Shown here: one piece after another, positions 17,137 through 26,498 of the stretch
Position numbering within the stretch: position 1 is the first letter of the stretch
How the letters are laid out: each line of letters starts with the position of its first letter
NCBI RefSeq assembly: GCF_000148645.1
Contig: NC_014541.1
Coordinates: 3,123,139 to 3,187,138, forward strand
Direction of reading: 5' to 3'
DNA length: 64,000 nt
Source: Ferrimonas balearica DSM 9799
GTDB lineage: Bacteria; Pseudomonadota; Gammaproteobacteria; Enterobacterales; Shewanellaceae
Translations under genes and position numbers: made by a program
Notes under the pieces: model-generated
The model's input: only the letters and a program-made list of their open reading frames with translations
Databases searched by the model: none
What the model was told of the DNA's origin: nothing

Positions 17137-18438
17137 TTAACTGGCTTTTTGCACCACCAGCGTGGCCGGCAGTTCAAAGGCAAAGCGACTGCCCTGCCCC
17201 ACCACTGAGCTGATCTCCAGCTGACTGTTATGGTGATTGAGGGCGTGTTTGACGATGGCCAGTCCCAGCCCACTGCCCCCGGTATCGCGGGAGCGGGCCT
17301 TGTCCACCCGGTAGAAACGTTCCGTCAGGCGGGGCAGATGTTCCGGTGCGATCCCCTCGCCCTGATCCTGCACCTCAAAGCGGGCACGTTCGCCATTGCG
17401 GCGCCAGCTGACGCGGATCTCTCCCCCCGGCGGGGTATAGCGGATGGCGTTCTGAACCAGGTTGGCGCAGGCACTGTGCAGCTGCATCTCGTCGCCATAG
17501 ACCTTGAGCTCAGGGTCTACCTCAAACACCAGTTGATGACTGCCAGCGGCCAGGGTTTCCCCCTCCTGCTGTATGGTGCTCATCAGTGCTGGAATGTCTA
17601 CCGGGCGCTCCAGATCCAGGTCCGTAGACGATTCGATGCGGGACAATGTCAGCAGCCGGTCAATCAGGGTTTTCATCCGAACCGACTGCTCCTCCATCGC
17701 CTTAAACTGGCGCCCCTGCATCGACTCCGGATCGCAGGTCATCTGCATCATCTCGACGTAGCCCTGCAGCACCGTCAGCGGGGTTTTCAACTCGTGGGAG
17801 ACGTTGGCCACAAAGTCGCGACGCATCTGCTCGAGCTGGCGCAGGCGGGTCACGTCCCGCGCCACCAAAAGACGCTGGCTGTCGCCATAGGCCATGATCC
17901 GCACCTCCAGCAACCAGCTGTCATTCACCGGTGACACCAACTCCAGCGGTTCAGAGAAGCGGCGCTTATTCCAGTACTTCACAAAGCGGGGGTGGCGCAG
18001 CAGGTTGTGGATGCGGTTGCCGGCATCCTGCGGCCAACGGATGCCAAGGATGTGCTCGGCCAGCTGGTTACTCCACAGGATCTGCCCCTCCGGGCCCAAC
18101 ACCATGGCGGCGTCCGGCAACGCCTCTGCCCCTTCGCGAAAGCGGGAGAGCAGCCGCGCCAGCTGAGCCCGGCGTCGCCGGTTCTTGCCCTGCAGACGGT
18201 AGATGCCGTTAAAGATGGGTTCCCAACTGCCGCTGCCATGGGGCGGGGTCAGGCGCCGGTCATGCCAGAGCCAGTGGGCCAGTTTGTTGAGGTGACGGTA
18301 GTGCCAGAACAGCAGCAGCCAGGAGCCGATAAGCAGACAAAGGGCCAGCTGGTCTACCAGCAGGCCCAACAGTGCCCAGGGGGCCATCCACATTACCAGC
18401 TTCAGCAGCAAGCGGTAGCCGGAGTACGACTCAAACAT
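17137..18438 (-). CDS. phoR: Phosphate regulon sensor histidine kinase PhoR
   Basis: Membrane sensor kinase that phosphorylates PhoB when phosphate is scarce. Two N-terminal helices (about 10-45) have almost no periplasmic loop, as in E. coli PhoR. A charged linker, a PAS domain (about 105-195), the DHp box SHELKTPLT with His215, and a HATPase domain with NLVQNAIRYTPPGG and GGSGLGLAIVKH follow. The 433 residues match the family. It lies 34 bases after phoB in one operon. Confidence 0.97.
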   Translation of the reverse strand: MFESYSGYRLLLKLVMWMAPWALLGLLVDQLALCLLIGSWLLLFWHYRHLNKLAHWLWHDRRLTPPHGSGSWEPIFNGIYRLQGKNRRRRAQLARLLSRFREGAEALPDAAMVLGPEGQILWSNQLAEHILGIRWPQDAGNRIHNLLRHPRFVKYWNKRRFSEPLELVSPVNDSWLLEVRIMAYGDSQRLLVARDVTRLRQLEQMRRDFVANVSHELKTPLTVLQGYVEMMQMTCDPESMQGRQFKAMEEQSVRMKTLIDRLLTLSRIESSTDLDLERPVDIPALMSTIQQEGETLAAGSHQLVFEVDPELKVYGDEMQLHSACANLVQNAIRYTPPGGEIRVSWRRNGERARFEVQDQGEGIAPEHLPRLTERFYRVDKARSRDTGGSGLGLAIVKHALNHHNSQLEISSVVGQGSRFAFELPATLVVQKAS

Positions 18439-18472
18439 CTTTCACGTCCAAGTGCGCTTGCCTCGATATTGC

Positions 18473-19162
18473 TCAAACCTTGGTGGAGAACCGATAACCG
18501 GCGCCCCGCACGGTCTGGATCAGTTTGTCATGGCCGGTTTCCTGAATCGCCTTGCGCAGGCGACGGATGTGCACGTCCACGGTGCGGTCCTCAACGTACA
18601 CGTTGGTGCCCCACACGTTGTCGAGCAGCTGCTCGCGGCTGTAGACCCGCTCAGGGTGGGTCATAAAGAAGTGCAGCAGACGGAACTCGGTCGGCCCCAT
18701 ATCCAGCCCCTGTTCCTCAACGGTGACGCGGTGGGAAACCGGGTCCAGGCGCAGGCCCTGCACCTCAACGGCCTCTTCGAGGCGGGTCGGGGCGGAGCGA
18801 CGCAGCACCGCTTTGATGCGGGCCACCAGCTCTTTGGGAGAGAACGGCTTGGTGATGTAGTCGTCCGCGCCCACTTCAAGGCCGCGCACACGGTCCTCTT
18901 CCTCGCCACGGGCGGTGAGCATGATGATGGGGATCTGGCGGGTATGCTCATCCTGACGCAGCGCTTTGGCCAACTGGATACCACTGCCACCAGGCAGCAT
19001 CCAATCCAGCAGGACCAGGTCGGGATAGGGTTCGCTGATGGCGTTCAGGCCCTGGTCATAATCCGCGGCACTGGTGGTACGAAACCCGTGCTGATCCAAC
19101 ACAAAGGTCAGCATTTCACGGATGGCGGATTCGTCTTCAACAATCAGGATATTGGCAGTCAT
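18473..19162 (-). CDS. phoB: Phosphate regulon response regulator PhoB
   Basis: OmpR-class activator of Pho genes. The receiver has the phospho-acceptor Asp53 (in [11 protein letters not shown]) and Lys105. A winged-helix DNA-binding domain with [23 protein letters not shown] follows. The 229 residues are standard. Upstream at 19216-19233 is a PHO box, consistent with self-activation. It should bind the boxes found before pstC, pstS, the porin and itself. Confidence 0.97.
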   Translation of the reverse strand: MTANILIVEDESAIREMLTFVLDQHGFRTTSAADYDQGLNAISEPYPDLVLLDWMLPGGSGIQLAKALRQDEHTRQIPIIMLTARGEEEDRVRGLEVGADDYITKPFSPKELVARIKAVLRRSAPTRLEEAVEVQGLRLDPVSHRVTVEEQGLDMGPTEFRLLHFFMTHPERVYSREQLLDNVWGTNVYVEDRTVDVHIRRLRKAIQETGHDKLIQTVRGAGYRFSTKV

Positions 19163-19215
19163 AACAGGCTTTTGGATCCACGGTGACAGTTCGCGGATGA
19201 TTATCTGTCCAACAA

Positions 19216-19233
19216 ATGACAGAAATATGAATC
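19216..19233 (-). promoter_or_regulatory. PHO box of phoBR
   Basis: On the minus strand GATTCAT ATTT CTGTCAT has one perfect and one partial PhoB repeat with correct spacing, 54 bases before the phoB start. It is weaker than the pst boxes. Confidence 0.7.
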
Positions 19234-19251
19234 ACTGACAAGGAGTGTAAT

Positions 19252-19279
19252 AAAAAGAGGGCCGATTGGCCCCCTTTTT
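19252..19279 (-). terminator. Terminator of the porin gene
   Basis: Stem 19252-19263 with 19268-19279 around GATT, with five A and five T at the ends. It pairs better on the minus strand, where the one mismatch becomes a G-U pair. Confidence 0.8.
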
Positions 19280-19320
19280 GCGGTTTGCTGATGGCTAAGC
19301 TGAGCTGGGCTCAGAACCGA

Positions 19321-20262
19321 TCAGAAGTCGTAGCGCATGCCGACAGCAAACACGCTGTCGTTGTCCTGAGTGTCGTAGCTGGTGCCGGTGTAGTAGGCGT
19401 TCAAACGCAGCTGCTTGGACATTTTGTGTTCCGCGCCCACTGAGTAAACCGAGCCGGAGTCGGCAAACTTGTTGCTGCCATCGGCATCCTGGTACTGCGC
19501 TTTCAGCTTGGTCGCCCCCAGGCTGTAGGCTGCAGACACCATAAAGCCGTCATAGGACACACCGGTGGAGACTTTCTCCTGGTCGTTATACATGGCACCC
19601 AGTTCGAAGCCGGCGATCTTACCGCCGACGGTGACACGCAAAACGTCGTAGTCATGCACTTTGCTGTCGTAAGCCACGGCGGCGTAAAAGGGCTGTTTTT
19701 TGTAGTTGGCGTCACCCACCATACCGGCCACGGAGAAGCCGCTGTCATCAACCTGCTTGCTGTCGCCTTCGGCAACGTAGGTGACTTCAGCAGAGAACAA
19801 GTTAGCGATGGTCGGCGTGGCGTAGGAGATCTGTTGGGAGGCCCGGTTTTCACCACGGAACAGGGCGTTGATATCCCCTTCATAGTCGCTGAACTGGTCA
19901 ACTTTACCCTGAGAACGCTTCAGGGCCGTATCCCGACGACCGATGGTGGTGGTACCGAAGCCGCCTTTCAGGCCAATAAACTGGTTACGGTTGGAGAACA
20001 CGTCGCTCCCATCAACCACATCAATGCCAAACTCCGCCTGATAGATGGCTTCCAGCCCTTCGGCAAACTCATGGCTGCCCTTAACACCCAGACGGGAGGA
20101 GTGAGAGGCGATACGGGTTTCGCCATCGCTGCTGTCACCGCCCAGATCGGCATACTGAGCGGTCAGGTTCAGACGGCCGTACACGTTCACGTCGGCAGCA
20201 GCGGTGGCAGGCAGGATAGCGGCAGCCACAGCGGCAGCCAGGAAAGTGCGATTCAGAGACAT
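19321..20262 (-). CDS. Gram-negative outer-membrane porin, PhoB-controlled (PhoE-like role)
   Basis: A 313-residue trimeric-type general porin. The start MSLNRTFLAAAVAAA has a signal peptide ending before ADVNVYGRLNL, which is a typical first beta strand. Alternating strands, loop markers such as GGFGTTTIGRRDTALK (constriction loop 3 region) and a C-terminal Phe (VGMRYDF) needed for assembly follow. AAGGAAA precedes the ATG. The strong PHO box at 20359-20376 makes it part of the Pho regulon, like PhoE in enterics, so it probably favours anions; pore selectivity is inferred. Confidence 0.92.
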   Translation of the reverse strand: MSLNRTFLAAAVAAAILPATAAADVNVYGRLNLTAQYADLGGDSSDGETRIASHSSRLGVKGSHEFAEGLEAIYQAEFGIDVVDGSDVFSNRNQFIGLKGGFGTTTIGRRDTALKRSQGKVDQFSDYEGDINALFRGENRASQQISYATPTIANLFSAEVTYVAEGDSKQVDDSGFSVAGMVGDANYKKQPFYAAVAYDSKVHDYDVLRVTVGGKIAGFELGAMYNDQEKVSTGVSYDGFMVSAAYSLGATKLKAQYQDADGSNKFADSGSVYSVGAEHKMSKQLRLNAYYTGTSYDTQDNDSVFAVGMRYDF

Positions 20263-20358
20263 GGTTTTAATTTCCTTGTTAAACGGGTGTTTTCCGGGTT
20301 CAGGAGAAAACGCCGCAAAGTGTGCCAAGCCTTTGTGACAGTTGAATGTCAATCGTCC

Positions 20359-20376
20359 GTGACAGTTTTGTGACAC
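20359..20376 (-). promoter_or_regulatory. PHO box of the porin gene
   Basis: Minus strand GTGTCAC AAAA CTGTCAC, a near-consensus PhoB pair, about 97 bases before the porin start. A further CTGTCAC lies downstream out of phase. Confidence 0.87.
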
Positions 20377-20431
20377 TTCGGAATGCCATTCAATAGCATT
20401 AACACCCATTTAACAAGAGGTTGTGCGGGAT

Positions 20432-23400
20432 CTATCGCTCGATAATCCGCAGTTGGCTGGTCCCTCCTCCTGCTGCACTCAGTTGCACCCGGGTACCGAT
20501 CCGCTCCACCAGGGTCTGCACATGGGAGATCACCCCCACCTGACGACCGGCCGCCTGCAACGCGTCAAGGCAGGACAGCGCCATCTCCAGTGAGTCCGGG
20601 TCCAGCGTGCCAAAGCCTTCATCAATAAACAGCGAACCGATACGACCGCCACCGGTGGTCAGGGCCGATAACGCCAGCGCCAACGCCAACGAGACCAGGA
20701 AGGTTTCACCGCCAGAGAGACTCTCAATGGCGCGGATCTCCTCGCCCATATCGCCATCCACCACCTGCAGGTCCAGTCCGTTGCCCGGGGTCGGCTGCAA
20801 GCGGTAGCGGGGGGCCAGTTCAGCCAGCTGAGCGTTGGCCAGCTGCAACAGCTGCCCCAGCGTCAGTGCCTGCGCCATGGCCCGGAAGCGACTGCCATCG
20901 GCAGAGCCAATCACCTCTTTCAGCTGCAGCCACACCCGACAGTCCTGCTCAGCTTGCAGGGCCTGACTCTGCAGCTGTTCCGCCTTGTCCCGCAGCGCCG
21001 CCTGCTGAGCCTGCTGGTGGCGGCACTCAAAGTGCTGACGCTCCAACGCTTCCAGTGCGGTGTTCAGGCCGTCCAGATCCGTGGCCTCAAACTCACTGTC
21101 GAGCAGGCGCTGCTGCCAGTCCTGCTGTGCCTGTTGGTGTTGTGCCTGACGCTGGGCCAGTTCATCCACGGCCCGTTGATGGTCACGACGGGCACTTTCA
21201 CAAGCCAGCTGGAACTCCGACAGGCGCTGCTGTTGTTGCTGGCGCCACAGATGATCACGCCCCATCAGCGACAACACCTGCTGCTCAGCCAGCCCCAGCG
21301 TCTGCAGCAAGGCGCTCCAGCGGGTCAGGCACTCGCGTCGCTGCGCCTGCTGGGCCGTTTGGGTTTGCTCCAGCTGAATCAGCGCACTGCGCAGGCCGGC
21401 CTGTTCGGTCCGGGCGTTGTGCAGCGCCGACTGGGCCTGCTGCAACGCCTCCTGAGCCTGCTGCCACTGCTGCTGCAGCCGTTGGTGACGCGCCTCCAGC
21501 GTCTCCCCCTGCAAAATCTGCTGCAGGGCCTGATCAAGCCGTTCGGCCAACTGGGTCAGTTCCGCCTGCTTGGGCTCCAGCAACGCCAGATTGGCGCGCT
21601 GTTCCCGCACCTCCAGCTCCCGCTGTTGGCGGGCCTGCTGGCCGGTTTGCAGGGCCTGCGCCACCTCGTCCAGCTGGCTCATCGCCTGGTTCAGCTGGGT
21701 CAACTCATGGTCAAGTGCCTCCACCAGAGCAGGCAGTTGGGCCGGTTGCTGAGCCAGTTCCGCCCAGGGCAGTTGCGGCAACACCGCCGCCAGCTCAGCC
21801 TGTTCGGTTTTCAGGGCGTTCTGCAAACGAGTCAGTTCGGTTTCCAGCTGCCCCTGGCGCTCCTGGCCAGCCTGCAGTGCCAGCTCTGCCTGGTGGTGTT
21901 GCTGGCGCGCTTCCGCCAGCGCCTGATGCAGAGCCTCGGCATCCGCCTGCAACCGCTGGTGCTGCTGCTGCCAGTGGCGCCACTGCTGCTGTTGCTGGTG
22001 GCCCAGCTGAAGTGCCTGATCCAGTTTCTGGCCTTGCTGCTGCAGGGCCTGGGCTGACAAGCCCTGCCAGTCCGGATGGTCGGCCAGCAGCCCCTGCTGC
22101 TCCTGCTGCCAGTGGCCGAGCTGTTGTTGATATTCCGCCAGCTCCCGCTGCCAGCGCTGCTGCTGGGCCGCACTCTGCTCCGCCACCGCCAGACCACGAT
22201 GCAGCGCGGCCCGATCCTGCTCAAGGGCCAGAGCCAGTTGCTCCAACCGGCCCTGCATCCCCGCCAGCAAGGCGTCCACCACCGGCGCACTCTCGGCATA
22301 GGGATGTTCATGCGCGCCACACAGGGGACAGGGCTGCTCCGGTTGCAACAGCGGACGATACTGTTCCAGGCTCAGGGTGGCCTGGGCCTGCTGCCATTGG
22401 GTCTGAGCCTCCTGCAGCGCGCTGTGGTTGCTGTGGATACGTTGTTCCAGCTCAGTACGCTGGCTCTGCCACCCCTGTTGCTGTTGTTGCAGCTGGGCAA
22501 GCTGGCGCTCGAGGGCATCGCAGTGCTGCCGGGCCGGGGCCAGGCGCTCCTCCAGCTCCAGCCAGCGCACCAGCTGGCGCAGTTGCTGTTGCTGAGCCTG
22601 CAATGCCTCTGCATCCGGCGCCTGAGGCTCCTGCTGGCGCAATGCGGTCAGGGCTTCGGACAGGGTCTTGTCGTGTTCGGACAGCTCCTGGGTACGGTGC
22701 TGAAGCTGTTTCAGCCTGAGCTGCTCACGTTCCAGTTCCGGCATCAGCTGGCGCAGGGTTTGGCGCAGCTGGTGCCACTGTTCGCTGTCACGCCCCAGGG
22801 CCAGCAGGCGGTTGCGCCAGGCGCTCCACTGACCCGCCAGGGCCACCAGTTCGCCGTGACGCTGGCGATACTCATTCAGCTGGCTTTGTTGCTGGTTCAG
22901 CTGCTGCAACTCGCGGTCCAGCGCCTGCAGGGCCGCCTCATGGCTGGCCACCGACTGACGCAGGGGGCTGAGGCGTTGCTGCAGGCTGTCCAGCTCCTCG
23001 CTGACCCCCTGCCGCTGGCGGGACAGCTGCTCCGCTTCCCCCCGTTGTCCCTGCCACTGCTGCCACTGTTGCTCGGCCTGTTGCTGGGCCTGCTGCAAAC
23101 CGGGTTGCTGTTGTTCCAACTGCGCGATGCGCGCGTCCACCTGCTGACTGTTCTCGCGCTGGCGCGCCAGCTTCGGCGCCGCTTCCGCCAACGCCACATC
23201 CAGCTGGCTGAGCTCCTGATAAAGCGGACGGGCGGACTGGGCCTGATCAAACACGTTCAGCTCTGAAGCCAGTGCCTCGAACTCCGGCTGCTGCGCTTCG
23301 AGCGCGGCCTGCTGTTCAGCGTGTTGTGTCATCGACTGCTGCTGAGCCTGGCACTGCCGGGCCAGCTCACCGACTTTTCCGGCGTCCGCAACCAGCTGCT

Positions 23401-24163
23401 GCCCGCGACTCAGGGCCGCCGCCAGCCCGGCAATCTGGTTGGCCAAGGCGGCCAGCGCCTCGTCGTCCATCAGTTCGAGGTTTTGACGTTGCTCCTGCAA
23501 CCGGGCCAGATCCTGCTCAGCGCGACGCCCGCGCTCAAACGCCGCCGCGCCGATGCGGCTGTAGATCTCGGTGCCGGTCAGGCGCTCCAGCAGCTCAGAG
23601 CGGGCCTTGGGGCTGGCCTTGAGGAACGCCGCGAAGTCCCCCTGGGCCAACAGCACCGCACGGCGGAACTGCTCCCAGCTGAGTCCGACCCGTTGTTCAA
23701 TCTGCTCCAGCACCTCGGTTTTCTTGCCGCTCTCCACCTTGCCACTGGCCAGGTGGGTCAGGCTCATCTCCTGATTCTGCAGGCGACCATCGAGTCTGCC
23801 TCTGGCCCGGCGCACGCTCCAGCGCGCCCGGTAGAGGTCGCCGTCGGTGCCGATAAAGTCCACCTCGGCCCAGCCTTCCGCTTTGCCACGGCTGAGGATC
23901 TGGCGCACGTCGTTGCTCTTCAGCCACAGCTTGTCGTCACCGTCGACCGCCCCCACCGAGGCGCCCTGCCGTCCGGTGGTGTAGCGGGGCGTCTGGTCAT
24001 ACAGCGCCAGGCAAAGGGCATCCAACAGGGTGCTTTTGCCGGAGCCGGTGGGGCCGGTGATGGCAAACAGACCGGACTGGGCCAGCGGTCCGTCCGCCAG
24101 ATCGATATCAAAGGGGCGGGCCAGACTGGCCAGGTTTTCCCCGCGAATGGCGACAATCTTCAT
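20432..24163 (-). CDS. sbcC: Exonuclease subunit SbcC (Rad50-like)
   Basis: ATPase subunit of the SbcCD nuclease that cuts DNA hairpins and protein-blocked ends. At 1243 residues it is longer than the E. coli protein (1048). The order is Walker A GPTGSGKST near residue 40, a very long Gln/Leu/Ala-rich coiled coil, the zinc hook CPLC (Cys612 and Cys615) near the middle, a returning coil, the signature LSGGETFLVSLALALAL and Walker B LFIDEGFGTLD. The gene overlaps the end of sbcD by four bases (ATGA). The Gln-rich coil is unusually low in complexity but in frame throughout. Confidence 0.96.
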   Translation of the reverse strand: MKIVAIRGENLASLARPFDIDLADGPLAQSGLFAITGPTGSGKSTLLDALCLALYDQTPRYTTGRQGASVGAVDGDDKLWLKSNDVRQILSRGKAEGWAEVDFIGTDGDLYRARWSVRRARGRLDGRLQNQEMSLTHLASGKVESGKKTEVLEQIEQRVGLSWEQFRRAVLLAQGDFAAFLKASPKARSELLERLTGTEIYSRIGAAAFERGRRAEQDLARLQEQRQNLELMDDEALAALANQIAGLAAALSRGQQLVADAGKVGELARQCQAQQQSMTQHAEQQAALEAQQPEFEALASELNVFDQAQSARPLYQELSQLDVALAEAAPKLARQRENSQQVDARIAQLEQQQPGLQQAQQQAEQQWQQWQGQRGEAEQLSRQRQGVSEELDSLQQRLSPLRQSVASHEAALQALDRELQQLNQQQSQLNEYRQRHGELVALAGQWSAWRNRLLALGRDSEQWHQLRQTLRQLMPELEREQLRLKQLQHRTQELSEHDKTLSEALTALRQQEPQAPDAEALQAQQQQLRQLVRWLELEERLAPARQHCDALERQLAQLQQQQQGWQSQRTELEQRIHSNHSALQEAQTQWQQAQATLSLEQYRPLLQPEQPCPLCGAHEHPYAESAPVVDALLAGMQGRLEQLALALEQDRAALHRGLAVAEQSAAQQQRWQRELAEYQQQLGHWQQEQQGLLADHPDWQGLSAQALQQQGQKLDQALQLGHQQQQQWRHWQQQHQRLQADAEALHQALAEARQQHHQAELALQAGQERQGQLETELTRLQNALKTEQAELAAVLPQLPWAELAQQPAQLPALVEALDHELTQLNQAMSQLDEVAQALQTGQQARQQRELEVREQRANLALLEPKQAELTQLAERLDQALQQILQGETLEARHQRLQQQWQQAQEALQQAQSALHNARTEQAGLRSALIQLEQTQTAQQAQRRECLTRWSALLQTLGLAEQQVLSLMGRDHLWRQQQQQRLSEFQLACESARRDHQRAVDELAQRQAQHQQAQQDWQQRLLDSEFEATDLDGLNTALEALERQHFECRHQQAQQAALRDKAEQLQSQALQAEQDCRVWLQLKEVIGSADGSRFRAMAQALTLGQLLQLANAQLAELAPRYRLQPTPGNGLDLQVVDGDMGEEIRAIESLSGGETFLVSLALALALSALTTGGGRIGSLFIDEGFGTLDPDSLEMALSCLDALQAAGRQVGVISHVQTLVERIGTRVQLSAAGGGTSQLRIIER

Positions 24164-25398
24164 GCCTGCTCCTCCACCTCGTTAACCAGCTCAGCAAACG
24201 CTGCCATCAGCGCCGGCTCTGGTGCGTCACCAAAGCGGGCGGTGTAGCCGCTGACAAACACCTGCTCCGGTTCGAGGTTATCCAGGCTGGCGCCCATCTC
24301 ACTGGCGCTGACACTCTGGCCCGGATGGGTCACATGGATGCGGGCCAGTCGGACGGCGCGGTCTTCCAATGCCGCCATCACCTGCTCGCGCAGGCGCGGT
24401 TCCGGCTGCTCCAGTGCCACCCGCACCTCCAGCAGTGGTTGGCGCTCCAGCGGCAGCTCCGGCAGGTCCAGCGCCGCCAGTTCCGCCAGCACGCTCTCCA
24501 GCCCGGCGGGCTTGGCCGGGATCCGCAGGATCTCCACGGTGCGCGGCACCCGGATCGCCTTGTCCTCCTGCAATTGACCGTCAGCGAACCGCAGTTGGCG
24601 AACCTGGTGGGGGTAGTGCTCCTCCGCAAGAGAGAGGGGGATGGGGCTGCCGCTGTACCGAACCCGACCGGACTTATCCACCCGCTGCGCCTTGTGCAGA
24701 TGGCCCAACGCCAGATAATCCAGCGCTGCGGGAAACTCACTGACCGGCAGGGCGTGCTGATTGCCGCCCAGGATGCGGCGCTCGGACAGCTCCGACAGTT
24801 CCGTGCCCGCCAGATAAGCGTGGCCGGTGGCCAGCAGCAGTTGGCCCGGCTTGGCCTGTGCCTGCATCCGCTCGGTGCCCTGCTGGTAGAGCCGGGTAAC
24901 GCCGGCGATCAACTTATCTTCCACGTTATCGAGGGCCGGATCGGACAGGTTGAGATCGGCGCTGCGCAGGAACGGCAGTGCCAGACACCAGGCCGCGGTC
25001 TCGCCGCTGGCGTCGGTCAGCGGCAGGATCAGCCGTGACCAGTCGGTTTCGCCGTTGTCGTCCCGTGGCAACTGGCCCACCACGGTGATGCCAAAGTTGG
25101 CGAGCAGGCTGTGGGGGGCGTCCAGCTTGGCCGGGGAGTCGTGGTTGCCCCCCACCAGGATCAGGTCCAGGTTGGGCAGGCGACGACGGCAATCGGCAAG
25201 AAAGCGGTACAGCATCTGCCAGGCGTACGCGGGCGGATTGGCGCTGTCGAAGATGTCGCCGCACAGCAGCAGGGCGTCCGCCTGCTCCGACTCCAGTGTG
25301 TCGAGCAGCCAGGTCAGAAACTGTTGATGTTCAAAGGCACGGCTATGGCCGTGCAGTAACTGGCCGAGGTGCCAGTCTGCAGTATGAAATAGGTTCAT
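24160..25398 (-). CDS. sbcD: Exonuclease subunit SbcD (Mre11-like)
   Basis: Nuclease subunit of SbcCD. Metallophosphoesterase motifs appear in order: ADWHLG at residues 7-12, GDIFDSANPP, GGNHDSPAKL, GHAYLAG and GHLHKAQ. The 412 residues match the family. The start MNLFHTADWHLGQ is the standard N-terminus. It is divergent from rdgC, another recombination-related gene. Confidence 0.96.
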   Translation of the reverse strand: MNLFHTADWHLGQLLHGHSRAFEHQQFLTWLLDTLESEQADALLLCGDIFDSANPPAYAWQMLYRFLADCRRRLPNLDLILVGGNHDSPAKLDAPHSLLANFGITVVGQLPRDDNGETDWSRLILPLTDASGETAAWCLALPFLRSADLNLSDPALDNVEDKLIAGVTRLYQQGTERMQAQAKPGQLLLATGHAYLAGTELSELSERRILGGNQHALPVSEFPAALDYLALGHLHKAQRVDKSGRVRYSGSPIPLSLAEEHYPHQVRQLRFADGQLQEDKAIRVPRTVEILRIPAKPAGLESVLAELAALDLPELPLERQPLLEVRVALEQPEPRLREQVMAALEDRAVRLARIHVTHPGQSVSASEMGASLDNLEPEQVFVSGYTARFGDAPEPALMAAFAELVNEVEEQA

Positions 25399-25460
25399 GA
25401 ATCAAGGCGTCAGTGAGGCTACGGCGCTAGGATAGCAAGCTCACCACATGCTCGTCAGCG

Positions 25461-25489
25461 TTGGGATTTGTCCGACATTCCGCTACACT
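25461..25489 (+). promoter_or_regulatory. Sigma-70 promoter of rdgC
   Basis: TTGGGA (25461-25466), a 17-base spacer and TACACT (25484-25489), about 37 bases before the start codon. Confidence 0.6.
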
Positions 25490-25526
25490 GCCGCCCCATT
25501 GATTTGCCAAGCAGACAGGATCCCCT

Positions 25527-26441
25527 ATGTGGTTTAAAAACGCGTTGCCCTATCGCCTCACCAAGCCCATCGACTGGCAGGCGGATGAGCTGGAGCGGCA
25601 GATGGAGGCCCTCGCCTTCACCCCGGCCGGCAGCCAGGAGATGGCCAAGCTGGGCTTTGTCGCTGCACTGGGGCCGAAAGTGGGCGGTGGCCTGGTTCAT
25701 GTTGCCGATGGCAACCTGCTGATCGCCATCGAGAAGGAGGAGAAGATGCTCCCCGCCTCGGTGATCAAAGAGGAACTGGACGAGCGCGTTGGCCAGCTGG
25801 AAAACGAGCAGGGTCGCCCGGCTCGTAAGGCGGAAAAGGAAGCGATGAAAGAGGACATCGTGGCGATGTTGCTGCCGCGCGCCTTCAGCCGTCGCAAGCG
25901 CATCCGTGCCCTGGTGATGCCGCGCCAGCAACTGATCCTGGTGGACAGCTCCAGCGCCGCCCGCGCCGAAGAGCTGCTCTCTCTGCTGCGTCAGGCCATC
26001 GGCTCCCTGCCGGTGGCACCGCTGATGCCCAACACCCTGCCGGAAGAGGCGATGACCGACTGGGTTCGCACCGGCAACATCGGCCACAACCTGACCCTGC
26101 TGGAAGAAGCCGAGCTGAAGAGCCTGGCGGAGAACGGCGGCAGCGTGAAACTGAAAGACCTGCCGCTGGACAGCGATGAAGTGACCGCTCACCTCGATGC
26201 TGGCCTGCTGGCGGTAAAAGTGGGCCTGGACTGGGCCGAATCCGTCAGCTTTGTGCTGAGCGCCGACCTGTCAGTGAAGCGCATCAAGTTCGCCGATGTG
26301 TTGCAGGATCAGAACGACGACATCGACAAGGCTGACCTGGCCGCCCGCTACGACGCTGACTTTGCCCTGATGTGTGGCGAGTTCGAACGCCTGTGGCCGG
26401 ATCTGCTGGCCTCCATGGGTGGCGTCGACGAGAGCGTCTGA
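25527..26441 (+). CDS. rdgC: Recombination-associated protein RdgC
   Basis: Nucleoid-associated, ring-forming double-strand DNA binding protein that restrains RecA. The N-terminus MWFKNALPYRLTKP is the family signature and the 304 residues match E. coli RdgC (303). It is transcribed alone from a well-formed promoter and ends at a strong terminator. Confidence 0.96.
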   Translation: MWFKNALPYRLTKPIDWQADELERQMEALAFTPAGSQEMAKLGFVAALGPKVGGGLVHVADGNLLIAIEKEEKMLPASVIKEELDERVGQLENEQGRPARKAEKEAMKEDIVAMLLPRAFSRRKRIRALVMPRQQLILVDSSSAARAEELLSLLRQAIGSLPVAPLMPNTLPEEAMTDWVRTGNIGHNLTLLEEAELKSLAENGGSVKLKDLPLDSDEVTAHLDAGLLAVKVGLDWAESVSFVLSADLSVKRIKFADVLQDQNDDIDKADLAARYDADFALMCGEFERLWPDLLASMGGVDESV

Positions 26442-26455
26442 GCCAATCCAGGCGC

Positions 26456-26487
26456 AAAAAAGGGCACCCGAGGGTGCCCTTTTTTTG
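26456..26487. terminator. Bidirectional terminator between rdgC and the M61 peptidase
   Basis: Stem 26462-26468 with 26473-26479 (GGGCACC/GGTGCCC), loop CGAG, with A and T runs of six or more on the two sides. Confidence 0.88.
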
Positions 26488-26498
26488 TGCCGATGAGG

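Noticed and set aside
19201-19245. Additional PhoB repeats TTGTCAG and TGGACAG around the phoB box
   Set aside because: Their spacing to the neighbouring repeats does not keep the 11-base period, so only one pair was called.
20263-20409. Longer start for the porin
   Set aside because: It would read through the PHO box and put 49 non-signal residues before the true signal peptide.
20866-22719. Open frame of 617 codons opposite sbcC
   Set aside because: The translation is almost all Ala, Pro and Gly, a by-product of the Gln-rich coil codons on the other strand.
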